A stretch of DNA of 64,000 bases from Paenibacillus chibensis (GTDB lineage Bacteria; Bacillota; Bacilli; Paenibacillales; Paenibacillaceae), in the NCBI RefSeq assembly GCF_004001045.1, contig NZ_BIMK01000007.1:248001-312000 (forward strand), written 5' to 3'. Within the stretch, counting starts at the first letter, position 1. Each line of letters begins with the position of its first letter. The position numbers and the translations under genes are program-made. Under the pieces are notes generated by a model, which worked only from the letters and a program-made list of their open reading frames with translations, was not told where the DNA came from and searched no databases. This document shows positions 42,186-52,362 of this stretch, piece by piece.

Positions 42186-43727
42186 ATGTATCAGCTTGTA
42201 ATCGTCGACGATGAGAGAAACATCCGAACAGGCCTCAAGGCCATGATTGAAAGAGAATTCCCCTCCTTGTTCACCATACGGCTCGCTGCCGGGGGTACGG
42301 AGGCGCTCGAGATCTACCATGAAATGAGAGCCGATATTCTAATCACGGATATACGCATGCCCGACATGGACGGCCTGGAGCTGATCCAGGAATTAAATCG
42401 GGAAGCCCGTCCGCCGGCGGTTATTATATTAAGCGGCTATGATGATTTTCAATATGCCAAAGAGGCGATTTTGTATAAGGTCAAAGAGTATCTGCTTAAG
42501 CCCATTGTGCGCGATGAACTGTTTAAGGCGATGAGACGGATCACGGATGAGCTGAAGCGGGAGCTGGATGTCAGCCGAGAATTGGAAAAACTGAACCGTT
42601 ACAGGGAGGAACAGGCCGCGGATCAGCTGAATTATATTTTTCTTCATCCGGACATTCCCGAGCACGAGATCGAGCAGCGATGCGCCAAAGCCGGCCTGCA
42701 TCTCTTAAACTCCCCTTACGTAACGGGCGTGATCAAGAATAGCGAACAGCGGAGCACGGACATTAGAAAGCTTTGGATGGATTATTCCCTCCCGGGGAAT
42801 TCCATTGCCTTTGAGGACAAAGATTCCAATCTGGTCGTGATAGATTCGGGCGAAGAAGCTTTATCGGGCTTTATCGAGTATGCAGGCGATATGCGCCTTC
42901 ATGTCTGGATCGGCATCAGCTCTCAGGCCGTGGGGGCGGGCCGTGTCAAGGACAGCTACGTTCAAGCCATACACGCTTTGAAATATAGAATGCTGGAGAC
43001 GAAACCGGGCACCTTCTTGTTTCATTACGATGAAATCAAGCATCTCCCCAGCCCTCGGAGTCTCCCGGAGGAGAGCATCCGCAGGTTGGCCAATCTGCTG
43101 GGAACCGGCAAGAGACAGGAGATTCAGGAGCTTTGGCATGAAATCATGAATCTGCAGGAGATTAAAAGCTATGATATTTCCTATCTGGAGCAGCTCAGCC
43201 GGCTGCTGAACGAGCTGGTGTTTGATCAAGTGTTTACAAGCTATGGCGAAGCTTCGGTGGAAATTTTGAAAAGCTGCAAAAAAATCGGCTATCTGTACAA
43301 TAGCAGAACGATCAGCGACTATATCCATGAGGCCGAAGTGCTTCTGCTCCGGCTGGACGGCTACATCAAAGATATCAAGGATGTGCATCTCGGTCATGCC
43401 GAAATGAAGGAGGCCATCGATTATATCGGGCAGAACTACGACAAACCGCTCAACATGGCCACCGTATCCAATCATGTCTCGCTCAACTACTCTTACTTCA
43501 GCGAGAGCTTCAAGCAATTCACGGGGATGAGCTTTGTCCCCTATCTCAAGAAGGTACGGATTGATAAAGCGAAGGACTTGCTGGAGCAAACGAACCGGAA
43601 AGTATATGAAATTGCCGATCAGGTCGGCTTTGAGAACGTCAAGCAGTTTAACCGGGTTTTCCGTGAATTGGAGGGAATCTCCCCGATGGAATATCGGGAG
43701 AAAGCGTGGATTCATCATTTGCATTGA
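42186..43727 (+). CDS. response regulator with AraC-type DNA-binding domain (YesN type)
   Basis: A 513-residue regulator. The receiver domain has VDDE at 8-10 and Asp55 as phospho-acceptor (ITDIRMPDMDG), with KPI at the end. A middle segment of variable sequence follows. The C-terminal AraC domain reads YDKPLNMATVSNHVSLNYSYFSESFKQFTGMSF...VGFENVKQFNRVFRELEG. It begins right after the kinase stop, and its GGAGG site lies inside the kinase gene. The likely target is the upstream permease operon. Confidence 0.92.
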   Translation: MYQLVIVDDERNIRTGLKAMIEREFPSLFTIRLAAGGTEALEIYHEMRADILITDIRMPDMDGLELIQELNREARPPAVIILSGYDDFQYAKEAILYKVKEYLLKPIVRDELFKAMRRITDELKRELDVSRELEKLNRYREEQAADQLNYIFLHPDIPEHEIEQRCAKAGLHLLNSPYVTGVIKNSEQRSTDIRKLWMDYSLPGNSIAFEDKDSNLVVIDSGEEALSGFIEYAGDMRLHVWIGISSQAVGAGRVKDSYVQAIHALKYRMLETKPGTFLFHYDEIKHLPSPRSLPEESIRRLANLLGTGKRQEIQELWHEIMNLQEIKSYDISYLEQLSRLLNELVFDQVFTSYGEASVEILKSCKKIGYLYNSRTISDYIHEAEVLLLRLDGYIKDIKDVHLGHAEMKEAIDYIGQNYDKPLNMATVSNHVSLNYSYFSESFKQFTGMSFVPYLKKVRIDKAKDLLEQTNRKVYEIADQVGFENVKQFNRVFRELEGISPMEYREKAWIHHLH

Positions 43728-43757
43728 TTAATCAGAAGGATTGCTTTATCAAACAAA

Positions 43758-43794
43758 AAGGCGGTTCCAAGCCGTATGGCTTGCGAGCCGCCTT
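43758..43794 (-). terminator. terminator after the phosphoglucomutase gene
   Basis: AAGGCGG and CCGCCTT enclose a second paired segment (AAGCC with GGCTT). On the minus strand a TTTTTGTTTG tail follows. It closes the phosphorylase operon. Confidence 0.75.
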
Positions 43795-43809
43795 ATTTCG
43801 TTCCTGCCG

Positions 43810-44478
43810 CTACTCCATGTGAGCGGCAGCAAGCAGCTGTCGAAGCGTGAGTCCACTTGTGGATGGGAGCACCCAATCAGCTCCGGACGGACCCAGAATG
43901 CGCTGCTCGCCGATACCGACGGCATACATGCCCGCTGCCTTGATCGCTTCAATACCGGCCTGTGCATCCTCGATGCCGATGCAGCAGGACGGATCGGCCC
44001 CGACCAGCCCGGCGCCTCTCAAGAAAATATCCGGCGCCGGTTTGCCCGGTATGCCTTGCGGATCGGCGATCGCCTGGAACGCATCGGTCAGCTGCAGCGC
44101 ATCCAGAATCAGCGGCGCGTTTTTGCTGGCCGAAGCGATAACTGCCGGAACGCCGTTATCCTTCAGCTCCTGAAGAAGCTCCTTGATGCCCGGATAAGCG
44201 TCTTCAGGCGCCAGACTGGCCAGCAGAGCGACGTACTCGTCGTTTTTGGCCTGGGCAAGCTGTTCCTTTTCGGCCTGCGAGTAACGCTGCTCCTGATGCC
44301 CATGGATCAGAATCCGCTCCAATGACTGCATCCGGTCAATGCCTTTGAGGGATTCGTTGAACTCGCTGTCGATCGTAATCCCGATCCCCTCGGCCATTTG
44401 CTTCCATGCGATAAAATGATATTTGGCGGTATCGGTAATGACTCCATCCAAATCGAATAATACAGCCTGCAGTTTCAT
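43810..44478 (-). CDS. pgmB: beta-phosphoglucomutase
   Basis: A 222-residue HAD-superfamily mutase converting beta-glucose 1-phosphate to glucose 6-phosphate. Motif I is FDLDGVITDT (Asp9 nucleophile, Asp11 acid/base), motif II lies in VIASASKNAP, and motif III in GKPAPDIFL with IGIEDAQAGIEAI. The ATG at 44478 is 7 bases after AGGAGG, whereas the ATG at 44484 overlaps that site. Inverting GH65 phosphorylases produce exactly this substrate, and one is encoded upstream in the same operon. Confidence 0.92.
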   Translation of the reverse strand: MKLQAVLFDLDGVITDTAKYHFIAWKQMAEGIGITIDSEFNESLKGIDRMQSLERILIHGHQEQRYSQAEKEQLAQAKNDEYVALLASLAPEDAYPGIKELLQELKDNGVPAVIASASKNAPLILDALQLTDAFQAIADPQGIPGKPAPDIFLRGAGLVGADPSCCIGIEDAQAGIEAIKAAGMYAVGIGEQRILGPSGADWVLPSTSGLTLRQLLAAAHME

Positions 44479-44516
44479 TTCCATGCCTCCTATGCCCTAC
44501 GTGTGATGTTTGATGT

Positions 44517-46727
44517 TCATTGGCATGACATCGTTATGGAGATCAGCTTCTCATCGGATATATGCGTCTGCCCGTTCCATTCAAATACCACTTTGTAGCC
44601 GGATGGATTGGCGATTTCTGCGTGCATGTTCCCCTGCTCGGATCGCAGCATGACATCCAGAAGCGCGTCGCCGATTCTGAGCTGCTTCAACGAGACTTTT
44701 TTGCCTTCCCACGCCGACGGGATGAGCGGCGTCATATGCACGGTCCGCAAATGAGCCAGCGGCTTGATTCCGACGAAGTGACGGATGAGAGGAACCGCCA
44801 TCGCATACACTGTCCATGCTTGTACGGCACAGCCATAGTCCGGGGACATTTCATTCATGGAACCCGGCAGAGCCATGGAGAAGGTACGCATCATCCGCTG
44901 CAGCAAATCCAGCGCGGCATCGGCATTGCCGTAAACAGCTTCGGCGACGGCATGCGCTCCTGTCGAAATGGTCATGATCTCGTTTTGGTACAATCCGGAA
45001 AGATACGTGCCGTAATCGCCGATAAATTCGCTGCTGCGCATCCGTTCCAACGCGCGTCTGCCCTTCTCCTCATCGGCAATCCCGGATTCCATCGGCGTAA
45101 CGATGACCCAGTTTTTGTTGAGCAGCCAGCCGCGGTCCGCTTCATCGTCGCCGCTGCCCTTCAATAGCTGATCCAGGTAGTCGCGGTATCCGGTAATCCC
45201 GTGTTTCTCGGCGACACGGACCAGATGGTCGGCTTTCGGAATGATATCCTTCTTCGGCGCGACCGCGTCCGCGAAGAGGCCTTCATCTTCGCACCAATAC
45301 ATGTCATTGATCGCTTTTTTCATGCGGTCTGCGAGCAGCTCATACGCGTCTGCGCTTCCGGAGTCCCCCAGCACCCTGCTCATCTGCGACAGTGCCCGAG
45401 CCGCCTGCGCGGTGTATACGGCGGAATCGATCAGCTCCATGTTCAGGCCTGAAATTTCGATGATGCCATAGCCTGACGGGAATAAATCCCGATCCGGATC
45501 CATCTCCCGCAGCAGCCAGTCGAGCCCTTTGACGCAAATGTCGTAATTCTCCTGCAAAAAGCCGGTATCTCCCGTCCAGCAGAACATATCCCAGATCATT
45601 CCGATGAAATGGGCCGTTTCCTGCGTATTGCCCGGATTGGCAACAGCCCCCATCGTCGTAATTTCATGCACGATCCTACCGTTGCCGTTCGCTTCCATAG
45701 ACATTTTTCGCAAAATATCGACCGTGTCTCTGGCGAGTTCGAAGTCCCCGATCGCCATTAACCCTTGAACGGAATAGGAATTGTCGCACCTGAACCACCA
45801 TGGATAATGCGGCGAACCCGCCGTCAGGCCGCGCCCGATGAAATCCACGCGCTGCACGAGCCACTGGGTGTTCCATTTGGCCCAGCTGAAAATATCATTC
45901 AGGCGCTCCTCGCCTTCGACCTCCAAATGCGACATGCTGTCTATTCGCTCGAATATCCGCTGTTTATCCTCCAGCAGCTGATTTCGGTTCTGCCGCAGAC
46001 GCTCATACGTCGCTTCACACTCTTCAGACGATGTATAGGAGCCTGCGATGTACACATCAAACGTATATTTTTCGCCTGGAGCAAGCGATTTGTCGACCGT
46101 CATGGATAGGCCTGTTCCTTTGCCTGCCGTCCATTCGGGACCCAGCACATCGGCACCTGTCCGCATCTGCTGTCCTGATACGCCCGGCATTTCAGCCCCA
46201 AATTTAACATACCAGTCGTTACCGCTATCCTTGGCAAGTCCATCCCAGTCGGATACTGTCTCAAAGCAGTCCTCCTGTCCGTCCTCGATTCCGATTTCCT
46301 CGGAAAACCATACGGGTCGCAGATCCGTCCGGCACAGCAGCTCCAGCTCCAGCTCGGTCTCCTGATCGGAATAGTTATGCAGCTCGTAACGCACGGTCAT
46401 CCCTTTTTCCAGCTCGGGCGCAAATTGGGTACGAATTATGGATGCGGGAATATGGCCCAGACCATGGTCATAGCGGAATTCGCTGCCCCAAGGATGATTG
46501 ATGAATTCATCGGCCTTCGCCCATACGGATATATCCCGCTTTTTATCTTTCACTCTCAGCCAAAAGCCATCGAGCAGCTTGATGGGATGCAGCCAAACGC
46601 CACCCATTTCGCCTGCGAGATGATGCCCGAGATCAGGAAAATAACCATCCTGCGTGCCGATCGTCTTCATGTATTCCCCTGCCGTCAAATAAATCGGAAA
46701 CGGATGCCTGCTGCTCACGTTCTTCAT
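44517..46727 (-). CDS. six-hairpin glycosidase, glycogen-debranching/GH63-like
   Basis: A 736-residue cytoplasmic protein without a signal peptide. The N-terminal ~250 residues are beta-rich. The C-terminal part is an (alpha/alpha)6 barrel with PWWFRCDNSYSVQGLM, NTQETAHFIGMIWDMFCWTGD and PGSMNEMSPDYGCAVQAWTVYAMAVP, resembling the catalytic domain of debranching or MGH1/GH63-type enzymes. The acidic residues in RCD and NEMSPD are candidate catalysts. The ATG at 46727 follows AGGAG. It sits between the importer and pgmB, so it probably hydrolyses an oligosaccharide of the same type as the phosphorylase acts on. Exact family and linkage are not resolved. Confidence 0.7.
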   Translation of the reverse strand: MKNVSSRHPFPIYLTAGEYMKTIGTQDGYFPDLGHHLAGEMGGVWLHPIKLLDGFWLRVKDKKRDISVWAKADEFINHPWGSEFRYDHGLGHIPASIIRTQFAPELEKGMTVRYELHNYSDQETELELELLCRTDLRPVWFSEEIGIEDGQEDCFETVSDWDGLAKDSGNDWYVKFGAEMPGVSGQQMRTGADVLGPEWTAGKGTGLSMTVDKSLAPGEKYTFDVYIAGSYTSSEECEATYERLRQNRNQLLEDKQRIFERIDSMSHLEVEGEERLNDIFSWAKWNTQWLVQRVDFIGRGLTAGSPHYPWWFRCDNSYSVQGLMAIGDFELARDTVDILRKMSMEANGNGRIVHEITTMGAVANPGNTQETAHFIGMIWDMFCWTGDTGFLQENYDICVKGLDWLLREMDPDRDLFPSGYGIIEISGLNMELIDSAVYTAQAARALSQMSRVLGDSGSADAYELLADRMKKAINDMYWCEDEGLFADAVAPKKDIIPKADHLVRVAEKHGITGYRDYLDQLLKGSGDDEADRGWLLNKNWVIVTPMESGIADEEKGRRALERMRSSEFIGDYGTYLSGLYQNEIMTISTGAHAVAEAVYGNADAALDLLQRMMRTFSMALPGSMNEMSPDYGCAVQAWTVYAMAVPLIRHFVGIKPLAHLRTVHMTPLIPSAWEGKKVSLKQLRIGDALLDVMLRSEQGNMHAEIANPSGYKVVFEWNGQTHISDEKLISITMSCQ

Positions 46728-46771
46728 CAAATTCTCCTCTTCTTTCCGTATTGATCGCCTGTCAGTCTCGC

Positions 46772-47608
46772 TTAGCCCTTCATGGCTGATGACAAGGAAA
46801 TGCCTTCAATGAAATACTTCTGCAGGAAGAAAAATACGATAATGGCCGGCAGCATGATCAGCACCGTCGCTGCCATCAGCATATTCCATTCCACATTGTA
46901 CAGCCCCTTGAACATGGACAAGCCGAGCGCAAGCGTATATTTCGTATTCGTATTCAGGTAAATCAGCGGTCCCTGAAAATCATTCCACACGCCCATAAAC
47001 GTAAAGATGGCGACCGCAATCAGCGGCGGCTTGCTGAGCGGAAGCATGATCCGTGTGAAGATGCTCCAGCGGGATGCCCCGTCCATGAATGCCGCTTCAT
47101 CCAGATCTTTCGGGATGCCGCGCATGAACTGCCGGATCAGGAAGATGTTAAAGGCGCCACCACCGAAAAATGACGGAATGATCAGCGGCAGGAACGTATC
47201 GACCCAGCCGGCTTCCTTGAACATAATGAACATCGGAATCATCGTCACCTGTCCCGGCAGCATCATCGTTGCCAGCAGGACGAGGAACAGGAATCTTTTC
47301 CCTTTGAAGCTGAAACGGGCAAATCCGTATGCGCACAGCGCCGACGAGAACACCGTTCCGATCATGACCGGAATCAGAATGATCAGCGTATTTTTGAGAA
47401 ACAGGAAGAACGGTACTGCCGTGACCGCGTTTTTGTAGTTCTCCCAATGCCAAACCTTCGGAATGAACGAGTCCTGAAACACCTCGGCCGGCGATTTGAG
47501 TGACGTGGATACCGTCCACAGCAGCGGCACGAGCACGATTGCGGCACCGACGATCAGCAGCAGAAACGTAAGCATCCGTCCCAGGCTCCATTTATGGCTC
47601 ATCAACAT
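46772..47608 (-). CDS. ABC transporter permease, MalG type
   Basis: A 278-residue CUT1 permease. Six helices and the EAA loop IPKDLDEAAFMDGASRWSIFTRIMLPLSKPP are visible. The ATG at 47608 has GGAGGG upstream. It follows its MalF-type partner by 14 bases. The cluster lacks an ATPase gene. Confidence 0.9.
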   Translation of the reverse strand: MLMSHKWSLGRMLTFLLLIVGAAIVLVPLLWTVSTSLKSPAEVFQDSFIPKVWHWENYKNAVTAVPFFLFLKNTLIILIPVMIGTVFSSALCAYGFARFSFKGKRFLFLVLLATMMLPGQVTMIPMFIMFKEAGWVDTFLPLIIPSFFGGGAFNIFLIRQFMRGIPKDLDEAAFMDGASRWSIFTRIMLPLSKPPLIAVAIFTFMGVWNDFQGPLIYLNTNTKYTLALGLSMFKGLYNVEWNMLMAATVLIMLPAIIVFFFLQKYFIEGISLSSAMKG

Positions 47609-47622
47609 GTCAATTTCCCTCC

Positions 47623-48519
47623 TTAATCCCGCTCATCATCGCCATTGTAGTAGACCCACATGGAAGAGCTGCGGATGACAATGAGGGTGAAGATCAGGAT
47701 GATGGCGAACAGAATCCAGGATAATGCCGAAGCATAACCCATTTCGAAGCTCACGAACGCCTTGTTGTACAAATAGAGATTATAGAAGAGAGTGGAGTTT
47801 AGCGGTCCTCCGTTCGTCATGACGAAGGCCTGCGTAAAATATTGAAATCCGCCAATGATCCCCATGATCAGGTTGAAAAATATCGTCGGCGAAATCATTG
47901 GCACCGTTACGCTCGTGAACCGGCGGAGCGGACCCGCGCCGTCCAGCTGAGCGGCTTCATAAAGCTCTTCCGGAACGCCCTGCAGACCGGATAAGTAAAT
48001 GATAATGGTATTGCCCACGCCCCACATGCCCATGACAATCAGCGCCCCAAGCGCGTAGCTTGGATCCTGCAGCCAGGCCGGGCCTTCAATTCCAAACCAT
48101 CCCAGGGCCCGGTTCAAGATACCGTATTCCGGATTGAAGATCATAATCCACATCATGGATACGGCCACGGCCGGTATGACGGAAGGCATGAAATAAATAA
48201 GCCGGAACAGCTTCATCCCCCGCGTGCGCATATTGAGCAGGAGGGCAATCAGAATCGATGCGATCTGGTACAGCGGTACGGACACCAGCGCAAAAATAAA
48301 CGTGACTTTCAGGGATTGGTAAAACAGTTCATCATGAAAAATAGCCTTGAAATTGTCGAGTCCTACAAATTCGATCGAACCGATCCCCGTAATAATGTCC
48401 CACTTGCTGAAGGACAGCACCAAGGAGAACAGCATCGGTCCCAATGTAAATATCAATAAGCCCAAAAACCAAGGAAGAATGAATAAGTAGCCAGCTCTCT
48501 CTGATCGCGAATTTCGCAT
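47623..48519 (-). CDS. ABC transporter permease, MalF/LacF type
   Basis: A 298-residue CUT1 permease with the N-terminal helix LFILPWFLGLLIFTLGPMLFSL. The LSFSKWD motif and the EAA loop PEELYEAAQLDGAGPLRRFTSVTVPMI follow. AGGAGG precedes the ATG. It is downstream of the binding-protein gene across a 107-base gap that holds two hairpins. Confidence 0.9.
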   Translation of the reverse strand: MRNSRSERAGYLFILPWFLGLLIFTLGPMLFSLVLSFSKWDIITGIGSIEFVGLDNFKAIFHDELFYQSLKVTFIFALVSVPLYQIASILIALLLNMRTRGMKLFRLIYFMPSVIPAVAVSMMWIMIFNPEYGILNRALGWFGIEGPAWLQDPSYALGALIVMGMWGVGNTIIIYLSGLQGVPEELYEAAQLDGAGPLRRFTSVTVPMISPTIFFNLIMGIIGGFQYFTQAFVMTNGGPLNSTLFYNLYLYNKAFVSFEMGYASALSWILFAIILIFTLIVIRSSSMWVYYNGDDERD

Positions 48520-48548
48520 GGTGACCTCCTCGACATATGGATGCCGGA

Positions 48549-48620
48549 CGGCCCGGAAACGGGCCGCCTCATCCGGAGTAGCTTGAAGGGCGAAGCGTAA
48601 TGATCCAGACGCTTCACCCT
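48549..48620 (-). promoter_or_regulatory. two intercistronic hairpins between binding-protein and permease genes
   Basis: One stem pairs GGGTGAAGCG with CGCTTCGCCC (48588-48619, one mismatch). The other is CGGCCCG-GAAA-CGGGCCG (48549-48566), a GNRA-capped stem. Neither is followed by a T-run. They probably stabilise the upstream binding-protein mRNA so that receptor exceeds permease (inference). Confidence 0.5.
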
Positions 48621-48626
48621 CCCGCC

Positions 48627-49949
48627 CTATTTCTGGATTTTGCTGTCTACGTTCTTGGCCGCTTCATCCAAAGCATCCTTAACGGTGGATTTGTCGAGCA
48701 GTATCTTCTCCATCGCTTTGTTGAACTCTTCGGTGAAAATCGGAGCGTTGGCAGAACGCATGGAGATCGGTTTTTTCGCGTAGTTCATCATTTCGATAAC
48801 CGGTTTATCAACGACTTCCGTCGATTTCACTTGGTCAAGCTCGGCTACCGTAGCCGGCAGCACTTGGCCTTTTTCGGAGCGTGCCTTTTGGGCCTCGGTT
48901 CCGGAGAGCCATTTCATCAGCTCAAACGCCTCTTGCTTATGCTTGCCGTTGGCGTTCATCGCCCAGCCAGCCGCCGCGATAATGCTGGCACGCTCACCGC
49001 CTGCGCCGGTAGGGATCAATGCCGATCCGTACTGCACATCGGATTTGTCCAGGTCGCCTTTTACCCAGCGTCCCGTAATCATCATGGCCAGCTTATCCGT
49101 CATGAACATGGAGGAGTCGCCGCCAAGCGTCTCGGTATCCTGCGGAGTCGGGGATACGCGGTCAGCGCCTTTGGTCAGGGCTACGTATTTCTCCAGCGCA
49201 GCAACCGTCTTGTCGCTGTTCATGAAGCCTTCGGCTTTCGTACCGTCCTCATTGCCGATATCCGTGCCGTTCAGCCAGAGATAGATATAGATCGGATATT
49301 CCCACTTGGTGGCGTTGAAGCCGAATTCCTTCACCTTGCTGCCATCCTTCTTCGTCAGCTTCTTGGCTGCTGTGATCATGTCGTCCCAAGTCCATTGATC
49401 GTTCGGATAAGGGATTTTCGCCTCATCGAACATCCGTTTGTTGTACCACAAAGCGAGCGGGTTAAAGTCTTTTGGCAGGTAATACAGCTTGTCGTTGATT
49501 TTGCCCATGTTGATCAGATCAGGCTGGAAAATATCGGTCTTGAACGAGGTGTCGGCTTTGAGATAATCGTCCAGCGGCTCAACGACACCTTTGTCAACAT
49601 ATTTGAAATAATCGCCCTCGCCGATCAGGAATACATCCGGCGCTTGCCCGGCCGCGAGCGAAGTCGTCAGCTTTGTCGCATAACCGTCGCCCGGCACCGG
49701 TTCGAAGGTAACCTTGATGTTCGGATGGGATTCATTGAACTGGTCAGCCAGCTTTTTCTCGACCGAGTCAGCCGTAAGCTCGCCCCAAGTCGTGAATTTC
49801 AGTTCTACCACCTTGTCTTTACTGCCGCTGCCTTTATCTTCTGTACTGGCACCTGCATCTTTGGTGGAGCCTGACGAGCCGGAAGAGCACGCACTCAGCA
49901 CCATGCTGAACATTAAAATAAACGCGAGACCTGCAGACCATTTTTTCAT
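48627..49949 (-). CDS. ABC transporter sugar-binding lipoprotein
   Basis: A 440-residue receptor of the SBP_bac_1 (maltose-binding) type. The signal peptide ends at LSAC with Cys21, followed by a Ser/Gly linker. GELTADSVEKKLADQFNESHPNIKVTFEPVPGDGYATKL opens the mature domain. AGGGAGG is spaced for the ATG at 49949 rather than the one at 49955. It lies 26 bases after the phosphorylase gene. A disaccharide or short oligosaccharide ligand is expected from the enzymes in the operon. Confidence 0.92.
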   Translation of the reverse strand: MKKWSAGLAFILMFSMVLSACSSGSSGSTKDAGASTEDKGSGSKDKVVELKFTTWGELTADSVEKKLADQFNESHPNIKVTFEPVPGDGYATKLTTSLAAGQAPDVFLIGEGDYFKYVDKGVVEPLDDYLKADTSFKTDIFQPDLINMGKINDKLYYLPKDFNPLALWYNKRMFDEAKIPYPNDQWTWDDMITAAKKLTKKDGSKVKEFGFNATKWEYPIYIYLWLNGTDIGNEDGTKAEGFMNSDKTVAALEKYVALTKGADRVSPTPQDTETLGGDSSMFMTDKLAMMITGRWVKGDLDKSDVQYGSALIPTGAGGERASIIAAAGWAMNANGKHKQEAFELMKWLSGTEAQKARSEKGQVLPATVAELDQVKSTEVVDKPVIEMMNYAKKPISMRSANAPIFTEEFNKAMEKILLDKSTVKDALDEAAKNVDSKIQK

Positions 49950-49974
49950 AAACATTGACCTCCCTGAATGATAA

Positions 49975-52317
49975 TTAAATGTGTATCAATTCAAATTGCA
50001 GCTGCCCCGTAAAGCTCACTTTTTTTCCGAAAAGAACAAGGTGGACTTCATTCTTATCCTCGGTCTGTATTTCCAGCCGCTCCTTCGTGATGCTAAGCTG
50101 CAGCTTCGCTCCCTTCCAGTACAACGGGAAGGATAAACGTTCCCATGCTTCAGGAAGCTTAGGATGCAGGTGCAGCTGGCCATCCAGCATGCGCGCGCCT
50201 GCAAATCCCATGACCACGCACTGCCAAATCCCGCCGAGCGAGGCGGCATGAATTCCGGCATCAGACGAGTGTTCATGCGGCCCCAAATCGATTTCGGTTG
50301 CCCTGCGGAAAAGCTCGTATGCGAGTTGTTCATCATCAAAATCACTTGCCAGAATGCTGTGCGTCGAGAAGGATAACGAAGAATCATGCAGCGTTTTCGG
50401 CTCGTAATAATCGTAGTTCGCCCGCTTGAGCTCTCGCGGGAAACGGTTTTCAAGCAAATAGAACAGCATCAGAATATCCGCCTGCTTGGAAATCTGCATC
50501 TCGTTCACCTGATCGAGACTGTAATCCTGGAATAGGGTTCCTACCTTCGCCTGTGCCTTATAAGGTGTCAGGTCGAGTATTTGTTTGTCCAGGTACGTAT
50601 CATCCTGCGCGATAATTCCCCGTTCATCCGGCTGTGGCAAATAAATCGCATCCGCTTTCTCCTGCCACTGGCGCGCGCGCGCCTGCAAATTCAGCGACGC
50701 ATCGAGGCGGCTCAGCAGCTCCGGATTGCGCTCCCTCAGTTCATCATAATAGCCGAGCGCCAACTGAAGATTAAAATGAGCCATGTAATTCGTAAACGCG
50801 TTGTTGTTGACATGCTCCTTGTATTCATCCGGACCGATGACCTCGTTGATCTCGTAGCGGGAACTCTCCTCATTCCACTCCAGACGGCTGGACCAGAACG
50901 TCGCGGTGTCGAAGATCATCTCGTAACCGTATTCGTCCATGAATTGCTGGTCTCCGCTCGCCTGATAGTAGTGCCATACCGCATAAGCAATGTCCGAGGT
51001 GATATGCTGCTCGATAAAGCCGGACCAGATTTTCGTCTGCTTGCCTGTAACGACATCAACGGCTCCCCATACGGGCGTCACTTCCCCATCGCTTGGCCAG
51101 GCGACCTCCCATGGGTACATGGCGCCTTCATACCCGTTCTCCTTCGCCTTTCTTCTTGCGCCTTCCAGCCCAAGGAATCGGTATTCCAGAAGGGTTCTGG
51201 CAATTTTAGGGTCGCTGTAGATGAAGAACGGCAGAATGAAGATCTCGGTATCCCAGAAGGAATGTCCTTTATACCCTTCGCCGCTGAGTCCTTTAGCCCC
51301 GATTCCCATGCGTCTGTCATGCACTGGCGTCATGACCATCATGTGATAAATGGCAAACCGGAGCGCCAGCAGATCAAAGCCGTTCTTCGAATCGATCTCG
51401 AAGGCGTAGCGGTCCCATATGGCCGCCCATGCCTGCTGATGCAGACGGAAAAGCTGATCGTATCCGGATGTTTCCGATTGCTGAAGCGCTTGCAATGAAT
51501 GTTTGCGCAGGCTGTCAAGGTTCACCGAATCTGGAACGTCAGCGTCGCGGCTCGTATGGACCTGAATCAGCTTGTGCATCTCCAGCGTTTGCCCCGCCTT
51601 CAAATCGAAGCTGTAGGCCATTTCCATCTTGCGCCGTTCAATCTCCATCATCGGTTCCGGATCCGAAGGTACGCCGTCGATCCAAAACCGGTGCAATGCG
51701 CTCAGGACGAAATCCACCTTGGATTCGGTCGTCGTCTGAACGAGCTGCAAATATTTTTTGTCAAAAATGCGTTTCTCGCCTTCGTGAAAATGCTGGCTGC
51801 CGGAATTGCTCACCTGCGCGTTGATGCCTGAGGCAAACCGAAGATGAATCCCCTCATCCAGCGGCGTAAGCCGGATCTTCAGGCCAATCAAATGCAGGTC
51901 CTGCATAGACACAAAGCGTTTGAACTCGAACTTCACTCTTTTGCCTTCCGCGTTTTTCCAAATGAAGGTCCGGGTCAGTTCGGCATCGCGCAGATTCAGT
52001 GTGCGCTCATAATCCGTCACCGTTCCCGTATCCAGCGAAAAACGCTTCCCGTCAATCATCAGCTCCACCTGCGTCACGTCCGCCGCATTCGGCAGCTCGG
52101 TGACCTCCAAATCATCGAACCGGTTAAAGGTGCCGTTCACGAACAAATTCCGCGTTGCCCCGATATAGGCTTCTTCCGTTGCGGAACGAAGTCCCATATA
52201 TCCGTTGCCGAGAGACATCACCGATTCGCACTTGCCTTGGGCCAGCGAATGGAATGCCGTTTCCGTAAAGCTCCACTGCTCCAGTTCAGGCCTCAGTATT
52301 GTGTTATAACTTAGCAT
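49975..52317 (-). CDS. GH65 disaccharide phosphorylase (kojibiose/nigerose/maltose/trehalose type)
   Basis: A 780-residue cytoplasmic inverting phosphorylase, the usual length for the family. The N-terminal beta-sandwich (about 1-270) is followed by an (alpha/alpha)6 barrel with GHSFWDTEIFILPFF near 351 and the catalytic acid Glu498 in EVIGPDEYKEHVNNNAFTN. SSDAGIHAASLGGIWQ is near residue 710, before a small C-terminal beta domain. It splits an alpha-linked glucose disaccharide with phosphate to beta-glucose 1-phosphate and glucose. The linkage cannot be assigned by eye. The ATG at 52317 has CTGGAG upstream. It leads the operon, directly below its LacI regulator, and pgmB in the same operon consumes its product. 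Confidence 0.9.
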   Translation of the reverse strand: MLSYNTILRPELEQWSFTETAFHSLAQGKCESVMSLGNGYMGLRSATEEAYIGATRNLFVNGTFNRFDDLEVTELPNAADVTQVELMIDGKRFSLDTGTVTDYERTLNLRDAELTRTFIWKNAEGKRVKFEFKRFVSMQDLHLIGLKIRLTPLDEGIHLRFASGINAQVSNSGSQHFHEGEKRIFDKKYLQLVQTTTESKVDFVLSALHRFWIDGVPSDPEPMMEIERRKMEMAYSFDLKAGQTLEMHKLIQVHTSRDADVPDSVNLDSLRKHSLQALQQSETSGYDQLFRLHQQAWAAIWDRYAFEIDSKNGFDLLALRFAIYHMMVMTPVHDRRMGIGAKGLSGEGYKGHSFWDTEIFILPFFIYSDPKIARTLLEYRFLGLEGARRKAKENGYEGAMYPWEVAWPSDGEVTPVWGAVDVVTGKQTKIWSGFIEQHITSDIAYAVWHYYQASGDQQFMDEYGYEMIFDTATFWSSRLEWNEESSRYEINEVIGPDEYKEHVNNNAFTNYMAHFNLQLALGYYDELRERNPELLSRLDASLNLQARARQWQEKADAIYLPQPDERGIIAQDDTYLDKQILDLTPYKAQAKVGTLFQDYSLDQVNEMQISKQADILMLFYLLENRFPRELKRANYDYYEPKTLHDSSLSFSTHSILASDFDDEQLAYELFRRATEIDLGPHEHSSDAGIHAASLGGIWQCVVMGFAGARMLDGQLHLHPKLPEAWERLSFPLYWKGAKLQLSITKERLEIQTEDKNEVHLVLFGKKVSFTGQLQFELIHI

Positions 52318-52362
52318 GTATTCCAACTCCAGTCTGTCTCTGAAACCCTTGATAGGCCTGAC

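Noticed and set aside
48600..49874. Long open frame (424 codons) on the plus strand opposite the binding-protein gene
   Set aside because: The minus strand codes for a clear lipoprotein receptor with lipobox and ribosome site. The plus-strand frame has no ribosome site and no family pattern.
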